Shown here: positions 21,330 to 34,929 of the stretch, one piece after another
Position numbering within the stretch: the stretch's first letter is position 1
Layout: each line of letters opens with the position of its first letter
Source of the DNA: Theocolax elegans
Taxonomy: Eukaryota; Arthropoda; Insecta; Hymenoptera; Cerocephalidae
Length of the DNA stretch: 64,000 nucleotides
NCBI GenBank assembly: GCA_026168455.1
Contig: CM047429.1
Location: forward strand, 50,289,027 to 50,353,026
Reading direction: 5' to 3'
Program-made: the position numbers and the translations under genes
Notes under the pieces: generated by a model
Database searches by the model: none
What the model was told of the DNA's origin: nothing
The model's input: only the letters and a program-made list of their open reading frames with translations

Positions 21330-23400
21330 CTAGCTACCATATATTGTTAGTTAAGTTTCCGGAAATTATAAAGCATGACGATCGTGTACCCCAAACGCAG
21401 CATGACACGCATCACTTTATACATACAACGCTAGGACAACTGTTCGCGAGTAAGCAGCGATGCCACGCACTGAATCCGCTCATATCAGCGCGAGAAGAAT
21501 CCGATGCAATGTTACAGCTTGGTACCACGTAATCGTCATCGAGTAGTATGGCGTCACCATTACATATGCTCGCAAGCACGACGAAGATTGACATGATTAT
21601 TATCGCGTACTCAACCCACGAACTATTCCAGATCGATATCAAGTTCGACAGATCCGCGATTTTGCACAGGATCTTCGAAGATAGATTTGGTTTACGCATA
21701 TAATCAAACACCGGTCGCAGAGCTGTTTGAATTCCTCTATATGAGTTTCGCAAAAGTATTAATGGTTCATTGATGAAGCACTCCGCGGTCTAAGTTTTTA
21801 TTACGCGTATATAGACGATATTTTAGTGGTATCAGAGAATGAAGAAGAGCGGTTACAGAAATACGGTAGTCTTTTCTTGGTTATATTGTTTTGAGTGACG
21901 GCTTACGGCATTCCAAGGGTGGCATCCTAAGGTTTTCTTAAAAAGTACTATTAAAAAATAATCATTAAGAGGCAGTTTCTTTGCAGTAAATTGTTGGGTA
22001 AGGTATTATGATGGTATAGTATATGAATGTGGCCATGATTCAGGTTTTGGTCATTGTTTAAATAATGAATGAAAGTACAAAAATCGGTTTTTGTATATAA
22101 CTATTAAACCGTTGCCAATACCTACAAAATTAGCCTAATTGGATTAAATTTAAATGATTTGTTTACTTGCAAAATGCAAAAAACCGCTATTATCAGCGTT
22201 TTTTAACATTGTGTATAATTAAGTTATTTTTGCTTCTAAAAAATCGGAACGCAGTTTTTATTTAAGGTTTTTGGCTACTTATTAAATGGTAAAATCGAAC
22301 GGCTAAGGACTTGCATCGTTTTTTAGGCATGGTTAATTTTTATCGGAACTGTCTAGTAAATACTGCGAGAAACCAGGCCCTGTTAAGTAAACTTATTGCA
22401 AAGTAAACTGAAGAGCAAGGACGCGATTACATGGACTGAAGAAACCACGCGTGCAAGCCACGCTGGTTGCGCATCACAACAGATAGGCGCACGGTTAGCT
22501 CTTGTATGCGATGTCTCAGATTTTCCTGTTGGTACCTTTTCTAAGAAAGGTAGCCCAACGCAAGTACGCGACAGTGCGTTTGGCTGTGACCTACTCGCGA
22601 TCTACTTGGCTATTAAACATTTTCAACATTTCGTAGAGGCTTGTACTTTCACGATTTGTACCGATCATAAACCTTTAGTATTTTAGTTCTATTAAAAATT
22701 GGATAAAGCGACATCGCGACAGACTTGCTGCCTTGATTTCATCGGTCAGTATTCAATGAACATCCAACACTTATCGGGTAAGGACAATGCAATCGCAGAT
22801 GCGCTTTTGCGCATATAAGCCATCACGATATCATTGGACTACGACGAACTCGCGACTTCTTAGACTTAGAAGGTGAATAGCTGCATAAATTGTTGACGAC
22901 AGAATTTGCTATCAAGTTAAAATTGGTTCAATTTCCAGTGAGCGTATTCTCAATACCGTCAGCACAATTCCAGCACTTGCACGACATTGTCTTGCTGTCA
23001 CCCCTGAAGAACGACGGTATCGTTCAACATGTTTAGATTGATACACTCGCTGTCCGGAAGCTTTTCCGCTACCTGATCAAGAAGTGGAGACCGTAGCTCG
23101 TGCTCTTTTGAAGGCTGGATCAGCATAAACGGGACTCGACTTACAGTCACCTGTAATTAAGGACGACAGTTCGAGTCGATTGACAGGTACCACTCACTTA
23201 CGCATTTCAGTATACCACCCACAAGCGAACGGCACGATCGAGCATTTTTACAAACAGATAAAAACAGCGATGAAATGCCACGAAAACTGCCAGTGGACGA
23301 GAACTCTATCGACCATGCTGTCACGTATTCGCGCAGCTTCTAGAGAGGATCTAAGAACCACAGCCGCAGAAATGGTATACAGTGAACCCTTACGTTAACT
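21330..23400 (+). pseudogene. Decayed Ty3/gypsy retrotransposon pol
   Basis: The pieces follow gypsy pol order, in shifting frames. 21330-21535 matches the segment before reverse transcriptase (HHFIHTT..., ESDAMLQLGT). 21550-21575 gives MASPLHM. About 21630-21760 gives KIDLVYAYNQTPVAE and FEFLYMSF, with a small deletion between them. 21808-21819 encodes YIDD, the catalytic loop. 22313-22345 gives RFLGMVNFYR. 22396-22686 is RNase H (FGCDLLAIYLAIKHF, CTDHKPLVF). 22740-22800 gives GKDNAIADAL. 23180-23398 is the integrase C-terminal side (YHPQANGTIEHF). Many stops, frameshifts and an apparent insertion or degraded segment at 21880-22230 make it nonfunctional. No flanking LTRs were recognised. Confidence 0.88.
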
Positions 23401-23549
23401 GGCTCATTTTCTCGCGCAAAATTGGAAGGAGGAGGAGGAGTTATCAAATTGAATAGAAGAAAACCTAAGAATTAAGAGGACAAACATTGAATAATTAAAG
23501 TACATTAATAGGCAGACTTTAGTTATTTTTATAAAAGAAAAATGGAACA

Positions 23550-23831
23550 ATGGCTCTACGTCTGCAAAAAAGGATTAATAAGGAGTGCGGTGTGTTTGTT
23601 GAAGATGCATTAAGTGCGAAGGAAAGTGTAGTGAACGAATTACTGATGCAGAAGGCTAAAGATCTGAAAAAACTAGAAATTAAAGTGGAAGTAGAAGGCA
23701 GAGGTTCAAATATTAATGAAGTATGCTGTGGCATGGAGAGAGAGTCTAAGGAACCATTTGAATTGAGAAATGAGAAAATAAGAGAGAGAGAGAGTGAGAG
23801 AGAGAGGGAGGGAGAGAGAGAGATTGATTGA
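23550..23831 (+). other. Short charged open frame, uncertain
   Basis: A 93-residue frame, lysine/glutamate-rich, runs from a Met into the (GA)n tract where it codes only Arg-Glu repeats. No known domain is seen. Codon content before the GA tract is plausible for coding, and a broken exon of a host or element gene is possible, but there is no independent support. Confidence 0.2.
23779..23822. repeat. (GA)n microsatellite
   Basis: Runs of AGAGAGAG with a few interruptions directly abut the GATT repeat that forms the 3' tail of the minus-strand LINE. Confidence 0.85.
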
Positions 23832-25740
23832 TTGATAACATTATTTATTTGTGTCAAGGTTTAATATCAAACCGTATGGCACTCAGATATACAAAACAAT
23901 TAACCTTATTATAAAACCTCTCTAATAAATAAATAAAATAGCAAATAACGCATATCATATAAACTGATTTTTGAAATACAGATAAAAATAATTAGATATA
24001 AAACTTAAAATAATAATAACATATAATATTCAGTATAGCGGAAAATAATCTCATATGATTATTGCGTAAGTACGAACAATTCATAACATGTAATTCATAC
24101 AAATAGTGTAGTGAGCTCAAAATATATAATAAAATGTATCACGTTTTTAACAATTTGAAATAAAAATTATGATTAATATTACTGGTCAGAGTTTCATTAA
24201 TATAATATAAATATATAAATAACAATAGGACAGCTCTAATATGTCGATAATCACAGGTAAAAATTAATTCAAATTGAAAGAGAAGGAGAAATGTAGCAAC
24301 AAAAATTAATAAATACAAAATCAGACAATAGAAGTCAGATAATAGAGTCAGGGACATTTAGAAGGTGATTGAACATATTCAATCTGAAGCTGGCTATGAT
24401 TAGGCTATCTCTAATACAATTTGGCAATTTATTCCATAGTTCCATGGCTGAAATAGTGAACGAAGCTTTATATGAATCTCTTTTCCTAAATGGTATAGTG
24501 AAAATATCACCCAAACGTTTAGATCTACGACTTCCTTCATTTACAAATGTCAAATTATCAAGTAACTAACTGGGTCTTTCAGTTGATAGTAATTTATACA
24601 TAAAACAACCAAGAAAATATTTGCGACGATCATTTAGAGAAAGCCAACCTAGACGCTCGTAATAGGGTTGTAATGCCGTGTCTCGTTTTAGATGGATTAT
24701 AAAGCGTACAATAGTGTTGCAAAGTCTTTGAAGCTTTATCTCTAGATATGATGGAAGATCGTTGAATACTAGACAGGCATACTCAAAGTGAGGGATAACT
24801 AAAGCCCTAGCAAGCACTAAACGAGCCGCTTCTGGTAGACTATAGCCCTTATAACGCAGGCGATATAAAACACCATGTACGTTAGATGAAATACAAGCTA
24901 TCTGCGCATTTCAAGAGAGATTACTTGCCCAAATAATACCAAGACTTTTAACCGAGGCTGATAATGGAATTTGATTGCCACGTAGTAAGATGGGTTGCAT
25001 AATAAAATCTTTTAAGCGCAGCGACATATGTAAAAGCAAAAAGAATAGCTTTGGTTTTACTGATGTTTAGTTTCAAACCATTTTCGGCCACCCATTCCGC
25101 TATCGACTGAAAATCCTCGTTTAATCTAGCAATGGCCTCGTTGATGCTTGCAGGTTTGCATTGAATGTAAATTTTTAAATCGTCAGCAAACAATTTATAT
25201 TTAGAAAATTGAATTGCTTGAACGATAGAATTTATGTATATCAGAAATATTATTGGGGCCCGGAGTAGACCCCTGAGGGACGCCTGATGATGCTGGTAAA
25301 AAAGTAGAAGGTGAATTGTCCAGATTCAGTACAGCCTGATTACGCCCAGATAAATATGAATGCAACCACTTAATTGCTAATGGCGAGAAATTAAGTTCTT
25401 TCAACTTCAAAAAGAGATTAACATAATTAATTGTATCAAATACCCTACTCAAATCAAAAATAACCATAAAAGTGACCATACCCTGCTTAAATCCTAAGCG
25501 AATATCGTCAGTAGTTTTTAGAAGATCTGCCTGAGTACTAAAACCACTGCGAAAACCAGATTGAGAAGGTGACAGTAAAAACGTAGATTCAAGATAATGG
25601 ACTAATAATTGGCTGGTTATAATAGAATCAAATACTTTTGCAAAATGCGGTAATTGTGCAATTGGGCGAGTATCGGCCAATGAGTCTGGCATTTTTTCTT
25701 CAATAGAGGTATAATGACTGATTTCTTCCAAAGTGCAGGG
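23822..25740 (-). pseudogene. 5'-truncated Jockey/CR1-type LINE
   Basis: Reverse-transcriptase motifs are in order on the minus strand. 25731-25201 carries DTRPIAQLPHFAKVFD, SGFRSGFSTQADLL, VIFDLSRVFD and SGVPQGSTPGP. After a frameshift, 25193-24948 carries FADDLKIYIQC and LNEDFQSIAEWVAENGLKLN with NISKTKAI. 24817-24335 holds the thumb/C-terminal region (ARALVIPHFEYACLVFNDLP, LQRLCNTIVRFI, LWNKLPNCIRDS). A 3' UTR of about 500 bp ends at a short (CAAT)n tail (23822-23836). Endonuclease and ORF1 are absent (5' truncation near 25740), and there are several frameshifts. Family-level naming (Jockey versus CR1) is tentative. Confidence 0.88.
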
Positions 25741-26076
25741 TAAGATCCGGAATCAATCCGGAAGAATGAAAGTTAAACCATATGTAAATGAGTGTGTGAA
25801 TGCGAAAAAGAAAGAAGAATTTGCGAGTATGTATAGCGAGTAGAGAATTAGAATGCAATTGGAAATTCGGGTTAAGCCTTTTCGGACAAAATGGACAATT
25901 ATTAAGGCGATTTTGAGCATTAAACATAACTATAAGAAAAAAATTTTTTTCTTTCGAATGCTTTTGTTAGAATAATAAGTGCCAAACCTTTTTTTTCAAA
26001 AGTTATAAAGTATTTCTCAAAAAAATTGTCATAATTTTTTTTTCTAAATGAATTATTTACCAGAGGAAAACTTTAA
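25741..26076. other. AT-rich DNA, no gene seen
   Basis: Lies between the LINE truncation point and the palindromic array. Nothing recognised. Confidence 0.45.
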
Positions 26077-26643
26077 TTTTCAATTCTGTAAAAAGTTATG
26101 ATAATTTAAAGAAAGACAAAGAATTCACAAAAATTAACATGGTATTTCCCATTTAAATTTTTTAAAAAATTTGGTGTTTCTTTAAATTATCATAACTTTT
26201 TACAGAATTGAAGGCCATAAAAATGCTACAGACCATTTGAAAGGTATCGCTCCAAGCTTTCTTTTAGACTTTTGCATAAAAAAATCAATTGTGGCGAACT
26301 TACACTTTTTTTAAGTTGAATATTGACATGTAGTTTAAGTAATATTGACCTTGAGATTAGAAATTCTAACCCAGAAGAATAAATTCTACACATAATTAGC
26401 AACGAATGTTACATATAATGTTGTATAGTAAAAGTTGATAGATTTTAGGTTAAATAGCGATGAACCCAGCTGGTGTTGAAAAAAACTGGAAAAAGTTCAC
26501 TTTTTGAGGTTAGAATAACTTTTGAGCTAATAAATACCAGTACCTAAAAATTTTTTTCTGTATTCAGAAAAACATTTGCATTGTGTACACAAAATTTGGT
26601 GCATTTTAAAATTTGATCGGACCACTTCACGTGGAATACCCCA
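26077..26643. repeat. Unit A, right half
   Basis: Runs from TTCAATTCTGTAAAAAGTTA to CACGTGGAATACCCC; the left half is missing. It matches the right half of the complete A units at 30093 and 35892. Confidence 0.8.
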
Positions 26644-26690
26644 TATATATATATGGGCCTTTTCACGTCAAGTCGTTGGATAAAACTTAA

Positions 26691-27205
26691 GGGGATGTCG
26701 GAGCTATAGCCTCCATCAAAAGCCGCTCGATCTCGCGGCTTCGAATGGCGCTGTAGTCAAGTGTCGATTTCTACGATAAACGTACTTAAAACTTAAATTA
26801 TAAATTTTGCAGCTACATAGAGCTGTTGAAAGATACTTTCCCCCCTAGCTATAACTAAAATTAAGGTCATTGTAATATTACTCTTGGCAGCAAATGTTTA
26901 TCTGTTTAAAGAAATGTGAAATACGTTGCGTGTAGCATTACGGCAGATATAGACTCAATGAATACCAAACGTATTTCACATTTCTTTAAAAAAATAAACA
27001 TTTGCTGCCAAGAGTAATATTACAATTACCTTAATTTCAGTTATAGCTAGGGGGGAAAGTATCTTTCAACAGCTCTATGTAGCTGTAAAATTTATAAGTT
27101 ATGTTTAAAGTACGTTTATCGTAGTAATCGACACCTGACTACAGCGCCATTCGAAGCCTTGAGATCGAGCGGCTATCAACGTAGGCTATGGCTCCGACAT
27201 CCCCT
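26691..27205. mobile_element. TTAA-flanked foldback MITE (copy 4)
   Basis: TTAA at 26687-26690 and 27206-27209. Ends are GGGGATGTCGGAGC and GCTCCGACATCCCC. The arms of about 235 bp are inverse copies (CGCTCGATCTC, AATGGCGCTGTAGTC, TACTTTCCCCCCTAGCTATA, ATTACTCTTGGCAGCAAATG) around a short loop near 26945. It sits inside unit C, as does the copy at 36937. Confidence 0.92.
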
Positions 27206-27821
27206 TTAACCCGAAAGGATACATGCTAGATAAAACCAGCAACCAATGATATATATATATATATTATATATATATATATATATAATTTTATATAGTAAAA
27301 TTAATAGCTTTTGAGATAAATAGCTGTAAAGCCAGCTATTGTTGAAAAAAACTTGGAAAAATTCACTTTTTGAGGTTAGAATAACTTTTAAGCAAATAGA
27401 TTACAGTACCTAAAAATTGTTTCTGTATTCTGAAAAACATTTGTAAAGTGTACCCAAAATTTGGTGCATTTTAAAATTTTGATCGGACCACTTCACGTGG
27501 AATACCCCATATATATATATATGTATATGGGCTATTTCACGTCAAGTGGTACGATGAAAATTTTAAATCGCTCGAAAATTTGAGAACAGCCTGGAACTAT
27601 GTTCCAGAAGATAGAAAAAAATTTTTAGGTACTGGAATCTATTTGCTCAAAAGTTATTCTAACCTCAAAAAGTGAATTTTTCCATATTTTTTTCAACACC
27701 AGCTGGGTTTACCGCTATATAACTCAAAATCTATCAACTTTTACTATAGAACATTATATGTAACATTCGTTGCTAATTATGTGTAGAATTTATCCTTCTG
27801 GGTTAGAATTTCTAATCTCAT

Positions 27822-28200
27822 CCTTGCCGCCGCTGTTTCAGAAATTTCTGAATATTGGTTCATGATAGTATTCTAGAATTATGTGCGTGTTATAAATAAG
27901 TTTTGGTACTTACACAATTATATTTTCTGAAAATACAAAGAAATGTTATTAGGTAAAGGCCGCAGATACAGTGTGATGCAAAAAGATTACGCTTCATTTA
28001 TGTACCAGAATTTATAAATACATAATGCATACCACTGCCGTATACTTCAAGAACTTATCCTGTTCTACCAAAATTCAGCAATTTTTGAAGAGGCAATGGT
28101 GGCTGCTACAGATAAAATGTGTTCACACAATGTGGTTTTTTCATCATGGTTTCTACCTTGCATATATATACGTGATAGAATTTATTTATATCTATATATA
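27822..28200. repeat. Segment D, copy 1
   Basis: A non-palindromic block starting GCCGCCGCTGTTTCAGAAAT and ending near ATACGTGATAGAATTTATTT. It recurs at about 29708-30080 and 34534-34915, each time between a left half of unit A (or an A/B mix) and the next (TA)n tract. It looks like the unique interior of a longer ancestral element from which hairpin units derive. Short frames in it (about 75-80 residues) have no known family match. Confidence 0.75.
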
Positions 28201-28217
28201 TATATATATATGTATAT

Positions 28218-29166
28218 GGGCTATTTCACGTCAAGTGGTACGATGAAAATTTTAAAATCGCTCGAAAATTTGAGAACAGCCTGGAACTATGTTCCAGAAG
28301 ATAGAAAAAAAATTTTAGGTGTTAAAAATAATTTGCCTAAAAGTTATGTGACCATAAAAAAATGGAAATTTTTCAATTTTTTAGGAAAATTGCTATTTTT
28401 AAAGCCATTTATCTCAAAATCTATTGATGTTTTTAAAAACACATTAAATCAACTTTTGTTTAAAATAATCTTTAGAACTTATTTACGTAGGTTACTATTC
28501 TTAATTTTAAAATCTCGAAGAGATAGGACAACCTGGAAATATTGAATATCAAAAAAAGACGACCACGCCACAATCGATTTTGATCTATCACCGCTCAAAA
28601 GATTACATTTTGCGAGAGCTTTCGAATGGCTTGGGTGAGATTATTGGCCAAGACCGCTGGTGTAAGTTATGCCCTAAAATACATGATAATTAGTGATTTT
28701 ATGAGGTTTATAAGGCATAACTTACACCAGCGGTCTTGGCCAATAATCTAAGCCAAGCCATTCGAAAGCTCTCGAAAAATGTAATCTTTTGAGCGGTGAT
28801 AGATCAAAATCGATTGTGGCGTGGTCGTGTTTTTTTGATATTCAATATTTCCAGGTGTCCTATCTCTTCGAGATTTTAAAAATTAAGAATAGTAACCTGC
28901 GTAAATAAGTTCTAAAGATTATTTTAAACAAAAATTGTTTGTAAGGTTTTTTAAAAAAAATCAATTGATTTTGAGATAAATGGCTTTAAAAATAGCAATT
29001 TTTCTAAAAAATTGAAAAATTTCCATTTTCATGATGGAATAACTCTTAGGCAAATTATTTTTAACACTTACAATTTTTTTCTATCTTTGGAAGATATTTC
29101 CAGCCTGTTCTCAAATTTTGGAGGCGATTTAAAATGTTCATCGTATCACTTGACGTAAAATAGCCC
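28218..29166. repeat. Unit B, palindrome copy 1
   Basis: Starts GGGCTATTTCACGTCAAG and ends CTTGACGTAAAATAGCCC. Arms of about 470 bp meet near 28690, with GTAAGTTATGCC and GGCATAACTTAC on either side. One extra A near 28530 breaks the 100-residue frame kept in the other copies. Confidence 0.9.
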
Positions 29167-29184
29167 ATATATATATATATATAT

Positions 29185-29707
29185 GGGGTATTCCACGTGA
29201 AGTGGTCCGATCACAATTTTAAAATGCACCAAATTTTGAGTACACATTGCAAATGTTTTTCAGAATAAAGAAAAAAATTTTTAGGTACTGGAATTTATTA
29301 GCTCAAAAGTTATTCTAACCTCAATAAGTGAACTTTTTCCAGTTTTTTTCAACACCAGCTGGTTCATCGCTATTTAAACTCAAAATATATCACTTTTACT
29401 ATACACATTATATGTAACCATTCGTCGCTAAGTTATGTGTAGAATTTATCCTTCTGGGTTAGAATTTCTAATCTCAAGGTCAATGTTACATAAACTACAT
29501 GACAATATTCAACTTAAAAAAAGTGTAAGTTCGCCACAATTGATTTTTTATCCCAAAGTTTAAAAGAAAGCTTGGAGCAGTACCTTTCAAATGGTCTGTA
29601 GCATTTTTATGGCCTTCAATTCTGTAAAAAGTTATGATAATTTAAAGAAAGACAAAAAATTTACAAAAATTAACATGGTAATTCCCATTTAAATTTTTTA
29701 AAAAATT
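29185..29707. repeat. Unit A, left half, followed by D copy 2
   Basis: GGGGTATTCCACGTGAAGTGG opens the unit. It stops at AAAAAATTTCG where segment D begins (29708-30080). Confidence 0.8.
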
Positions 29708-30092
29708 TCGTCGCTGCCGCCGCTGTTTCAGAAATTTCTGAATATTGGTTCATGATAGTAGTCTAGAATTATGTGCGTATTATAAATAAGTTTTGGTACT
29801 TACACAATTATATTTTCTGAAAATACAAAGAAATGTTATTAGGTAAAGGCCGCAGATACAGTGTGATGCAAAAAGATTACGCTTCATTTATGTATCAGAA
29901 TTTATAAATACATAATGCATTACCACTGCCGTATACTTCAAGAACTTATCCTGTTCTACCAAAATTCAGCAATTTTTGAAGAGGCAATGGTGGCTGCTAC
30001 AGATAAAATGTGTTCACACAATGTGGTTTTTTCATCATGTGTTCTACCTTGCATATATACGTGATAGAATTTATTTATCTATATATATATAT

Positions 30093-31085
30093 GGGGTATT
30101 CCACGTGAAGTGGTCCGATCACAATTTTAAAATGCACCAAATTTTGGGTACACTTTGCAAATGTTTTTCAGAATACAGAAATAAATTTTTAGGTACTGGA
30201 ATTTATTAGCTCAAAAGTTATTCTAACCTCAATAAGTGAACTTTTTCCAGTTTTTTTCAACACCAGCTGGGTTCATCGCTATTTAACTCAAAATATATCA
30301 ACTTTTACTATACAACATTATATGTAACATTCGTTGCTAATTATATCTAGAATTTATTCTTCTGGGTTAGAATTTCTAATCTCAAGGTCAATGTTACATA
30401 AACTACATGACAATATTCAACTTAAAAAAGTGTAAGTTCGCCACAATTCATTTTTTTATCCCAAAGTTTAAAAGAAAGCTTGGAGCAGTACCTTTCAAAT
30501 GGTCTGTAGCATTTTTATGGCCTTCAATTCTGTAAAAAGTTATGACAATTTAAAGAAAGACAAAAAATTTACAAAAATTAACATGGTAATTCCCATTTAA
30601 ATTTTTTAAAAAATTTCGTGTTTCTTTAAATTGTCATAACTTTTTACAGAATTGGAGGCCATAAAATGCTACAGACCATTTGAAAGGTATTGCTCCAAGC
30701 TTTCTTTCAGACTTTTGGATGAAAAAATCGAAGGTGGCGCACTTGCACTTTTTTCAAGTTGAATATTGACATGTAGTTTATGTAACATTGACCTTGAGAT
30801 TAGAAATTCTAACCCAGAAGAATAAATTCTAGATATAATTAGCAACGAATGTTACATATAATGTTGTATAGTAAAAGTTGATAGATTTTGAGTTACATAG
30901 CGGTGAACCCAGCTGGTGTTGAAAAAAACTTGGAAAAATTCACTTTTTGAGGTTAGAATAACTTTTAAGCAAATAGATTACAGTACCTAAAAATTGTTTC
31001 TGTATTCTGAAAAACATTTGTAAAGTGTACCCAAAATTTGGTGCATTTTAAAATTTTGATCGGACCACTTCACGTGGAATACCCC
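30093..31085. repeat. Unit A, complete palindrome
   Basis: Starts GGGGTATTCCACGTGAAG and ends CTTCACGTGGAATACCCC. The arms meet near 30600 around AAATTTTTTAAAAAATTT. No coding frame. Confidence 0.9.
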
Positions 31086-31099
31086 ATATATATATATAT

Positions 31100-32038
31100 G
31101 GGGTATTCCACGTGAAGTGGTCCGATCAAAATTTTAAAATGCACCAAATTTTGGGTACACTTTGCAAATGTTTTTCAGAATACAGAAAAAAATTTTAGGT
31201 GTTAAAAATAATTTGCCTAAAAGTTATGTGACCATAAAAAATGGAAATTTTTCAATTTTTTAGGAAAATTGCTATTTTTAAAGCCATTTATCTCAAAATC
31301 TATTGATGTTTTTAAAAACACATTAAATCAACTTTTGTTTAAAATAATCTTTAAAACTTATTTACGTAGGTTACTATTCTTAATTTTAAAATTTCGAAGA
31401 GATAGGACACCTGGAAATATTGAATATCAAAAAAAGACGACCACGCCACAATCGATTTTGATCTATCACCGCTCAAAAGATTACATTTTGCGAGAGCTTT
31501 CGAATGGCTTGGGTGAGATTATTGGCCAAGACCGCTGGTGTAAGTTATGCCCTAAAATACATGATAATTAGTGATTTTATGAGGTTTATAAGGCATAACT
31601 TACACCAGCGGTCTTGGCCAATAATCTAAGCCAAGCCATTCGAAAGCTCTCGAAAAATGTAATCTTTTGAGCGGTGTTAGATCAAAATCGATTGTGGCGT
31701 GGTCGCCTTTTTGATATTCAATATTTCCGGGTGTTCTATTTCTTCGAGATTTTAAAATTAAGAATTGTAACCCTGGTAGATAAGTTCTAAAGATCATTTT
31801 AAACAAAAATTGTTTGTAAGGTTTTTTAAAAAAAATCAATGATTTTGAGATAAATGGCTTTAAAAATAGCAATTTTCTAAAAAATTGAAAAATTTCCATT
31901 TTTCATGATGGAATAACTCTTAGGCAAATTATTTTTAACACTACAATTTTTTTCTATCTTTGGAAGATATTTCCAGCCTGTTCTCAAATTTTGGAGCGAT
32001 TTAAAATGTTCATCGTATCACTTGACGTAAAATAGCCC
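31100..32038. repeat. Mixed A/B palindromic unit
   Basis: The first about 90 bp are unit A (GGGGTATTCCACGTGAAG through TTTTTCAGAATACAGAAAA). From about 31190 on it is unit B through to TAGCCC. The switch lies at a sequence shared by both types, so template switching or gene conversion is likely. Confidence 0.85.
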
Positions 32039-32064
32039 ATATATATATATATATATATGCATAT

Positions 32065-33008
32065 GGGCTATTTCACGTCAAGTGGTACGATGAAAATTTT
32101 AAATCGCTCGAAAATTTGAGAACAGCCTGGAACTATGTTCCAGAAGATAGAAAAAAATTTTAGGTGTTAAAAATAATTTGCCTAAAAGTTATGTGACCAT
32201 AAAAAATGGAAATTTTTCAATTTTTTAGGAAAATTGCTATTTTTAAAGCCATTTATCTCAAAATCTATTGATGTTTTTAAAAACACATTGAAACAACTTT
32301 TGTTTAAAATAATCTTTAAAACTTATTTACGTAGGTTACTATTCTTAATTTTAAAATCTCGAAGAGATAGGACACCTGGAAATATTGAATATCAAAAAAA
32401 GACGACCACGCCACAATCGATTTTGATCTATCACCGCTCAAAAGATTACATTTTGCGAGAGCTTTCGAATGGCTTGGGTGAGATTATTGGCCAAGACCGC
32501 TGGTGTAAGTTATGCCCTAAAATACATGAAAATTAGTGATTTTATGAGGTTTATAAGGCATAACTTACACCAGCGGTCTTGGCCAATAATCTAAGCCAAG
32601 CCATTCGAAAGCTCTCGAAAAATGTAATCTTTTGAGCGGTGATAGATCAAAATCGATTGTGGCGTGGTCGTGTTTTTTTGATATTCAATATTTCCGGGTG
32701 TTCTATTTCTTCGAGATTTTAAAATTAAGAATTGTAACCCTGGTAGATAAGTTCTAAAGATCATTTTAAACAAAAATTGTTTGTAAGGTTTTTTAAAAAA
32801 AATCAATGATTTTGAGATAAATGGCTTTAAAAATAGCAATTTTCTAAAAAATTGAAAAATTTCCATTTTTCATGATGGAATAACTCTTAGGCAAATTATT
32901 TTTAACACCTACAATTTTTTTCCTATCTTCTGGAAGATATTTCCAGCCTGTTCTCAAATTTTGGAGCGATTTAAAATGTTCATCGTACCACTTGACGTAA
33001 AATAGCCC
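32065..33008. repeat. Unit B, palindrome copy
   Basis: Complete 944-bp hairpin from GGGCTATTTCACG to CGTAAAATAGCCC. It keeps the 100-residue frame in its left arm. Confidence 0.9.
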
Positions 33009-33028
33009 ATATATATATATATGCATAT

Positions 33029-33968
33029 GGGCTATTTCACGTCAAGTGGTACGATGAAAATTTTAAATCGCTCGAAAATTTAGAACAGCCTGGAACTATG
33101 TTCCAGAAGATAGAAAAAAATTTTAGGTGTTAAAAATAATTTGCCTAAAAGTTATGTGACCATAAAAAATGGAAATTTTTCAATTTTTTAGGAAAATTGC
33201 TATTTTTAAAGCCATTTATCTCAAAATCTATTGATGTTTTTAAAAACACATTAAATCAACTTTTGTTTAAAATAATCTTTAAAACTTATTTACGTAGGTT
33301 ACTATTCTTAATTTTAAAATCTCGAAGAGATAGGACACCTGGAAATATTGAATATCAAAAAAAGACGACCACGCCACAATCGATTTTGATCTATCACCGC
33401 TCAAAAGATTACATTTTGCGAGAGCTTTCGAATGGCTTGGGTGAGATTATTGGCCAAGACCGCTGGTGTAAGTTATGCCCTAAAATACATGAAAATTAGT
33501 GATTTTATGAGGTTTATAAGGCATAACTTACACCAGCGGTCTTGGCCAATAATCTAAGCCAAGCCATTCGAAAGCTCTCGAAAAATGTAATCTTTTGAGC
33601 GGTGATAGATCAAAATCGATTGTGGCGTGGTCGCCTTTTTGATATTCAATATTTCCAGGTGTCCTATCTCTTCGAGATTTTAAAATTAAGAATTGTAACC
33701 CTGGTAGATAAGTTCTAAAGATTATTTTAAACAAAAATTGTTTGTAAGGTTTTTTAAAAAAAATCAATTGATTTTGAGATAAATGGCTTTAAAAATAGCA
33801 ATTTTCTAAAAAATTGAAAAATTTCCATTTTTCATGATGGAATAACTCTTAGGCAAATTATTTTTAACACTTACAATTTTTTTCTATCTTTGGAAGATAT
33901 TTCCAGCCTGTTCTCAAATTTTGGAGCGATTTAAAATGTTCATCGTACCACTTGACGTAAAATAGCCC
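33029..33968. repeat. Unit B, palindrome copy
   Basis: Complete 940-bp hairpin, nearly identical to the preceding unit and joined to it by an ATGCAT-containing TA tract. Confidence 0.9.
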
Positions 33969-34015
33969 ATATATATATATATATATTATATATATATATA
34001 TATATGGGGTATTCC

Positions 34016-34533
34016 ACGTGAAGTGGTCCGATCAAAATTTTAAAATGCACCAAATTTTGGGTACACTTTGCAAATGTTTTTCAGAATACAGAAATAAATT
34101 TTTAGGTACTGGAATTTATTAGCTCAAAAGTTATTCTAACCTCAAAAAGTGAATTTTTCCATATTTTTTTCAACACCAGCTGGGTTCATCGCTATTTAAC
34201 TCAAAATATATCAACTTTTACTATAGAACATTATATGTAACATTCGTTGCTAATTATGTGTAGAATTTATCCTTCTGGGTTAGAATTTCTAATCTCAAGG
34301 TCAATGTTACATAAACTACATGACAATATTCAACTTAAAAAAGTGTAAGTTCGCCACAATTCATTTTTTTATCCCAAAGTTTAAAAGAAAGCTTGGAGCA
34401 ATACCTTTCAAATGGTCTGTAGCATTTTTATGGCCTTCAATTCTGTAAAAAGTTATGATAATTTAAAGAAAGACAAAAAATTTACAAAAATTAACATGGT
34501 AATTCCCATTTAAATTTTTTAAAAAATTTCGTC
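34016..34533. repeat. Unit A, left half, followed by D copy 3
   Basis: Opens GGGGTATTCCACGTG after a long imperfect (TA)n tract (33970-34013). It stops at segment D (34534-34915). Confidence 0.8.
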
Positions 34534-34929
34534 GCTGCCGCCGCTGTTTCAGAAATTTCTGAATATTGGTTCATGATAGTATTCTAGAATTATGTGCGTG
34601 TTATAAATAAGTTTTGGTACTTACACAATTATATTTTCTGAAAATACAAAGAAATGTTATTAGGTAAAGGCCGCAGATACAGTGTGATGCAAAAAGATTA
34701 CGCTTCATTTATGTACCAGAATTTATAAATACATAATGCATTACCACTGCCGTATACTTCAAGAACTTATCCTGTTCTACCAAAATTCAGCAATTTTTGA
34801 AGAGGCAATGGTGGCTGCTACAGATAAAATGTGTTCACACAATGTGGTTTTTTCATCATGTGTTCTACCTTGCATATATATACGTGATAGAATTTATTTA
34901 TATCTATATATATATATATATATGTATAT

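Noticed and set aside
23519..23857. 112-residue minus-strand frame with Leu/Ser repeats
   Set aside because: Its Ser-Leu repeat is the (GA)n microsatellite read on the other strand.
31600..33767. Minus-strand frames of 79-99 residues in the palindromic units
   Set aside because: They are the inverse arm of the same hairpins and repeat the plus-strand frame; not separate genes.
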